DNA of 23,487 bases from Saccoglossus kowalevskii (taxonomy: Eukaryota; Hemichordata; Enteropneusta; Harrimaniidae): assembly GCF_000003605.2 (NCBI RefSeq), contig NW_003158755.1, positions 2,068 to 25,554 of the forward strand, written 5' to 3'. Positions within the stretch are counted from its first letter, which is position 1; every line of letters starts with the position of its first letter. The notes below the pieces were generated by a model. The model made no database searches. It saw only the letters and a list, made by a program, of their open reading frames with translations, and was not told the DNA's origin. Below, piece after piece: positions 19,111 through 23,487 of this stretch. Both the position numbers and the translations under genes were made by a program.

Positions 19111-22100
19111 TGAGGTACATACACACCTTTTGTCATTTTCAATGAAATGATTATTACCAATCGCTTCAGCGTGGTATTAAGAGTTTGTTTTCTGGAATGG
19201 GTGATACCAAGGGGGAAAATGGTTGTACATATAGGGGTTATTCCTGGAATTGCAATAGAGAGGGTTCAGGCGGAAATACAATATGTAGTGTTTTCATGTT
19301 TTGTCTGATATTTGTGCTGCTCTAACTGATGTGAGATTTGTTTCGAAATTTTGTGTATTTTTGCTGCTGAAAACACCCTTATTTTTCATTGGAAGAGTCG
19401 AACCAGTTTCACTCCCACTGGGAAATCTGCATTGTTGCTTAAATGAGAGCTAATTGAACTCATTTTCCAGACCGGCTGAACAGTAATTAATTTCAATAGC
19501 CTATCGCGTGATTTTGCTCAGAATGTTGACAAGGAAAGAGGCTATTCCATATTACGCAGGAATAATTGCGAGTAGAATATGTGAGGGATTGTATCAACAG
19601 AGATGTTTATACTGAAATACTGATGTTTATACTTATATCTATCTTCCTTTTTGCATTCCTAAGTATTTCTGTTTTAGTATACTGGTGAAAATGTTGAATT
19701 TGTATGCTTTGCAAAGTTTTTTTACTGAAATACCACTAATGGCAGAATCCCGGCTTTGAACAGCGCACACGTTATTCTTTTCAATACAATGGCGAAGGAT
19801 TGGCACGATAGGTCGTCGTCCTATCTCGGTGGAACGTTTCGAAGTCAGTTTTTCGTAGGCAACAACGTCGAAGCAACAATGCTCCTTTTACAGTGAGATA
19901 AACTAATTTCGAGTTCGTTATGGTATAGTCTTCAACACAAATGAGAAACATCAACATCACATAATAACAGGATCTGAAACTACAATTTCTTGCTGGAGTT
20001 CTACGAATGATTTTAATGCGTTCAATTTTTTTTATTTCAAACTTCGCATACACAAGGTGGTTTATCGAAATGCATACTGATAAAAGTTACTGAAAACATT
20101 TTGAGCAATACTACCAGAGTGAAATATATACTATGATCATCGTAAAGAAGAAAACCTGTGGTTACTTTCAACAGTTTGGATCAAAACAGTGTCTCAAACA
20201 CACTTTTAGTTTTCAGTTTATTTTTTCAGCTCGTAGCGATAGAATTAGTCACGTTAAAACTATTATGCTTGCTCTCAGAAAGCACTTTGATACAATTTTA
20301 CTGAAAAGACGAATTTTTCATTGCACATGAATATTAATTTATTTATTTCAGTGAATCGTGTCATGTACCCCCGGGTGAAAGCAGTTATTTTTTTTTTCAA
20401 ACGTGTTAATGTATTCACCGATTTTATTTTTGGCGGGCGGGACTATGTCATAGAGAGGGTTTGTACTGAATATGCAATATGTAGCGATCTCCTGGAAGGC
20501 CCAGCATTGCTCCAGTATTATCCTGTTAAGTGAATTAATAATGAAATGCTATGTACTATCTATTGTATTTGGCTATACAAACACTTTTGTCAAATTACGT
20601 AAGCACATGCGCTGCTAATAGGGGAGACACGATATCAAAATATTACCATTTCTTTAACATTACTATTTATGACAATCCTATTATTTTTTTACGATTTATT
20701 TAACACTCAGGATTATTATTATATATCCTCTCACGCCTTATCTAATGAATTCTTATCACTCGCCGATTACCTTGTACATTTTGCTGCAATACCTTGAAAA
20801 GTGTAACGTCATAGACTTGTTAAACCTCTTAAGTTGAATTGTCTTCCAATTTTTAACAAAAAAATATCGTTTCCTCTTTCAAAAAATATATTTTATACTA
20901 TACTGTGTGTATTATCACACTTCAATTCACATAAGAAGATTCACTCAATCTTACTTTCAGTTTGAAGTTATAGTTTAAATATTTATTCAATATTTTGACA
21001 GTTTCAAACACTTATGAAACTGTTGGTGTAAATCATTGCTCATGAAAGATTTTTAATTTTCCACTCAAAAATAAAATAATACATTTAAAACTCGTAATTG
21101 TACTTGTATATGTGACTACTAATGTAAACTAACACTTGCCATGTTGATACACAAATATACTATTTGACCCTGAAACGCCCCCTAAGTAGTACTGTGGAAT
21201 ACTTCAATTTCACAGAAAAGGTTTCCGCTAAAATAAATCCCAGTGAATATACCATTTTCCCTATACTCTATTGAGACAGCACAGTAAATATTAGATCCAC
21301 ACGTAATGCCTGAAAAGTTTTCAGTGAAAATAAATTAAGTGAAATTCTATATGACTTCATGAGAGTTGGAAATGAACAAATTGTATGACACCTGCCCCTA
21401 CCCCTCCATGTACACTACCGTCCCCCAGAATATCCTTTAGCCAATGTACTATATGTGACTTGAAATCAAAAAAAATTATATGACAACGAACGAAATTATA
21501 ATGTCAGCCTCTAGTTCAGCACTGATTAAATAAACTGCCTCGTATTTATGCCAAGTTATCCATTGCTTACGTCAGTGACTACAAAATTGATGTTTCAATC
21601 CCAGGAGTTTCACTTTCTATTTATTACACGGAGGTGCCAGTCTTTTATTTTCTATTGTAATATCAATTTCTTGCGATTACTCAGCACATGAAGCTGCAAC
21701 CACAGACCGTCTAGGTGCTGTAACTAAATCCTGGTATAAGCACCGGTTATGCAGGCTTGAACTATGTATGTGAAGCAATCTGATAGGTATATACAATCCG
21801 ACAATCAATTTCTCGTGTTTTGGTAAATATTTGATACAAATACAACAAAAATCAATGTAAAAATATTACCCGCACAGCATTCTACATGTTACTTGTTGTG
21901 TTTAGTATTGTTTACTCCCAACTGTTATGTCCCGAGAGCGTGCACGTGGCGATAAATACTGTACTCCGGAGATGGAACAGCCGTTGACGGTAAATGAAAC
22001 AGGGATTATCCTCGGACCGCACGAGCTCTTGGGTTGCCGATGACAGACCAATTATGTTACATGTGACATCTTGTAGGTTATGAACAAATCCTCTTGTAAA

Positions 22101-22470
22101 CGTGTACCCACGTGCTGGCTTCTGAACAGGCCAAATTGTGACAATGTTTGTTTTCTTTATATTTTCTAACGTGACTACCAAATCTAGCCTTCGCAGTCAC
22201 GCTAAAAATAGGTGAACAAATGACTAAAATATTTTAGTAATTTTACATAATACAAGTTTCGAGATACTTTTATAAAACCGGTCTCATTTACATTAGGGAA
22301 TGTACACTTTTTGTAATTTAACATTTATTTTGCGTTACAAGTGGCTGTGGTAGGTCTCCAGGCTTTCGCCGCACGAAGTGATGCATTGTCTCAAATGTAT
22401 TGTCTTTACTATTTCCATGTGATAGTAGCTGTATTTACGAGAGTGAAAGTGTAGTGAATATTTTTTTTTA
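19111..22470. other. Non-coding stretch without recognised gene
   Basis: Only short open frames without domains. One CpG-richer patch (21920-22040) contains a 38-codon frame with a gene-start look (see 21929). Otherwise AT-rich sequence with no repeat or exon I can support. Confidence 0.45.
21929..22045 (+). other. 38-codon open frame, possible first coding exon
   Basis: ATG at 21929 gives MSRERARGDKYCTPEMEQPL and ends at a stop after 38 codons. A GTAAAT within it (CCGTTGACG|GTAAAT) could act as a splice donor. The patch is CpG-richer than its surroundings and holds an E-box (CACGTG). The start context is not strong and no family is recognised. Confidence 0.15.
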
Positions 22471-22516
22471 ATTGTTGACTGCAGTGTACATGACAGCACC
22501 CTAAGCATACGGGCAT
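22471..22516. repeat. 46-bp direct repeat, copy 1
   Basis: attgttgactgcag...agcatacgggcat. It matches 22659-22704 with three mismatches over 46 bases and no gaps. Confidence 0.85.
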
Positions 22517-22658
22517 GCAATGGCTGGTATTTGAATGGGCTGACACGTCCAGGGAATAAAGTATTGATGTATAATTTTCAAAATCATCACGAATGCAAAC
22601 TACTGAATACAATTCATAATTCACAAAACGTCAATCAAGCTTTTGGAATGCAACTAAA

Positions 22659-22704
22659 ATTGTTGACTGCAGCGAACATGACAGCACCCTTAGCATACGG
22701 GCAT
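22659..22704. repeat. 46-bp direct repeat, copy 2
   Basis: Partner of 22471-22516, 188 bp apart. The sequence between and after them is not obviously repeated. It may be part of an unrecognised repeat family or a small local duplication. Confidence 0.85.
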
Positions 22705-23470
22705 CGTGGACATCGCCGTGGCATCGTAGTTCAACGATACGAGTGTAGCAAAATGTACATGATACGACAAATCTGAAATTATTGAAATAAACACAATTCA
22801 AAGAAATGATCAATGCCACATGATTTTGTAATGTTTCATATTAGTTCCATTATTAATTTTCTCATTGGAATGCCAAAGTAGCTCATGTCTGTATACTACG
22901 GAAGCAAGTCTGAACGAGAAAGGTGTTTAAATTCTTCCTCCACACTCAGTTTAGGGGGAAAAAATCATCGTTTTTTCGTTGCAATCAGTGCTACAGATCG
23001 CATTTTAACATTGCGGTAATTTACTTCCGCATTGCGCTAAAAAATCATCGTCAATAATCGTAACATTTCATCATTACGACACATCATTTTGATTGGTTAA
23101 TGAAAGACATGACCTGTTATGTCAAAGGAAGTTGTTCCAGGTCAAATCGTGCTGAAAAACCTCATGGTGGAAAATTGTTTTGCGTCGAGAGTTTGCGTAC
23201 GATCGAAAACAAACCAAAACGAAGATAATGATAAATGCCTTCGTCCACTGTTTCTTCACATACCCTACCCATTATTTCACCGTAAATTCAGATGGTATGT
23301 AAATCGTATTGTAATAAAATGTGTGTGTTTTTTTATGAACATATTTGTTTCTTCATTGCAAGTAACGTTCAAATCAATGACGCATTTTTTTTCAAAAATA
23401 AGTATTATTTTCCCGAGCCCGGCGTGGTTAACGAATATTTTTTTGGATAATTTTTCGTTGTTTGGCAAGA

Positions 23471-23487
23471 TGGCTACAGGTGTTTAA
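23471..23487 (+). other. Possible translation start at window edge
   Basis: gcaagATGGCtacag|gtgttt combines a strong Kozak context (purine at -3, G at +4), a YY1-like AAGATGGC word and a potential splice donor, giving MAT(G...). The frame closes within the window unless spliced. It is preceded by a tract with a CCAAT-type word (gattggtt near 23091). It could be the first exon of a gene running to the right. Confidence 0.2.

Noticed and set aside
19781-20053. 90-codon minus-strand open frame
   Set aside because: No recognisable domain, flanked by AT-rich DNA, no splice or promoter support.
23119-23487. 122-codon plus-strand open frame at the right edge
   Set aside because: Phe/Ile/Val-rich composition typical of translated AT-rich DNA, no domain and no convincing start context; only the last ATG in it looks start-like.

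Overview
This is AT-rich eukaryotic genomic DNA, not bacterial. It has long non-coding stretches, microsatellites, tandem and dispersed repeats, consensus GTAAGT/AG splice sites, a C2H2 zinc-finger gene and a DIRS-type retrotransposon relic. The repeat style (frequent acatgta words; a 'ccaagtttcatt ... gagatat ... acggacagac' dispersed repeat), the DIRS element and the multi-finger C2H2 gene suggest an aquatic invertebrate, perhaps a lophotrochozoan such as a bivalve. That assignment is an inference, not a demonstration.

Layout. 1-1480: mostly non-coding, with a weak LETM-like open frame at the left edge and a perfect hairpin. 1480-9335: zinc-finger locus, copy A, minus strand. Its last exon (2041-3463) encodes about 13 C2H2 fingers and carries one single-base frameshift. 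A conserved acceptor at 3957 and donor at 8688 define an upstream intron of about 4.7 kb. That intron holds a tandem array of ~100-120 bp units, interrupted by a 3.6 kb minus-strand DIRS relic (4740-8367) with 64-bp inverted terminal repeats. The relic retains gag-like, reverse transcriptase/RNase H and tyrosine recombinase remnants. 9335-14060: no recognisable gene; a ~137-bp tandem duplication and two CTCF-like motifs. 14060-16258: copy B, a shorter and heavily decayed duplicate of the same locus. Only three broken fingers remain, but the same splice donor and acceptor survive around a 343-bp intron, which lacks the DIRS element. 16260-19150: dispersed and tandem repeats, one array split by a MITE-like element. 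19150-23487: mostly featureless, with a pair of 46-bp direct repeats and two speculative gene-start signals near 21929 and 23471.

Overall the window records the history of one zinc-finger locus: duplication of the whole gene including flanks and intron, finger expansion in copy A, finger loss and pseudogenisation in copy B, and a later DIRS insertion into the intron of copy A only. No complete, unquestionably intact protein-coding gene is visible. I found no RNA gene, no CRISPR array and no multi-gene system.
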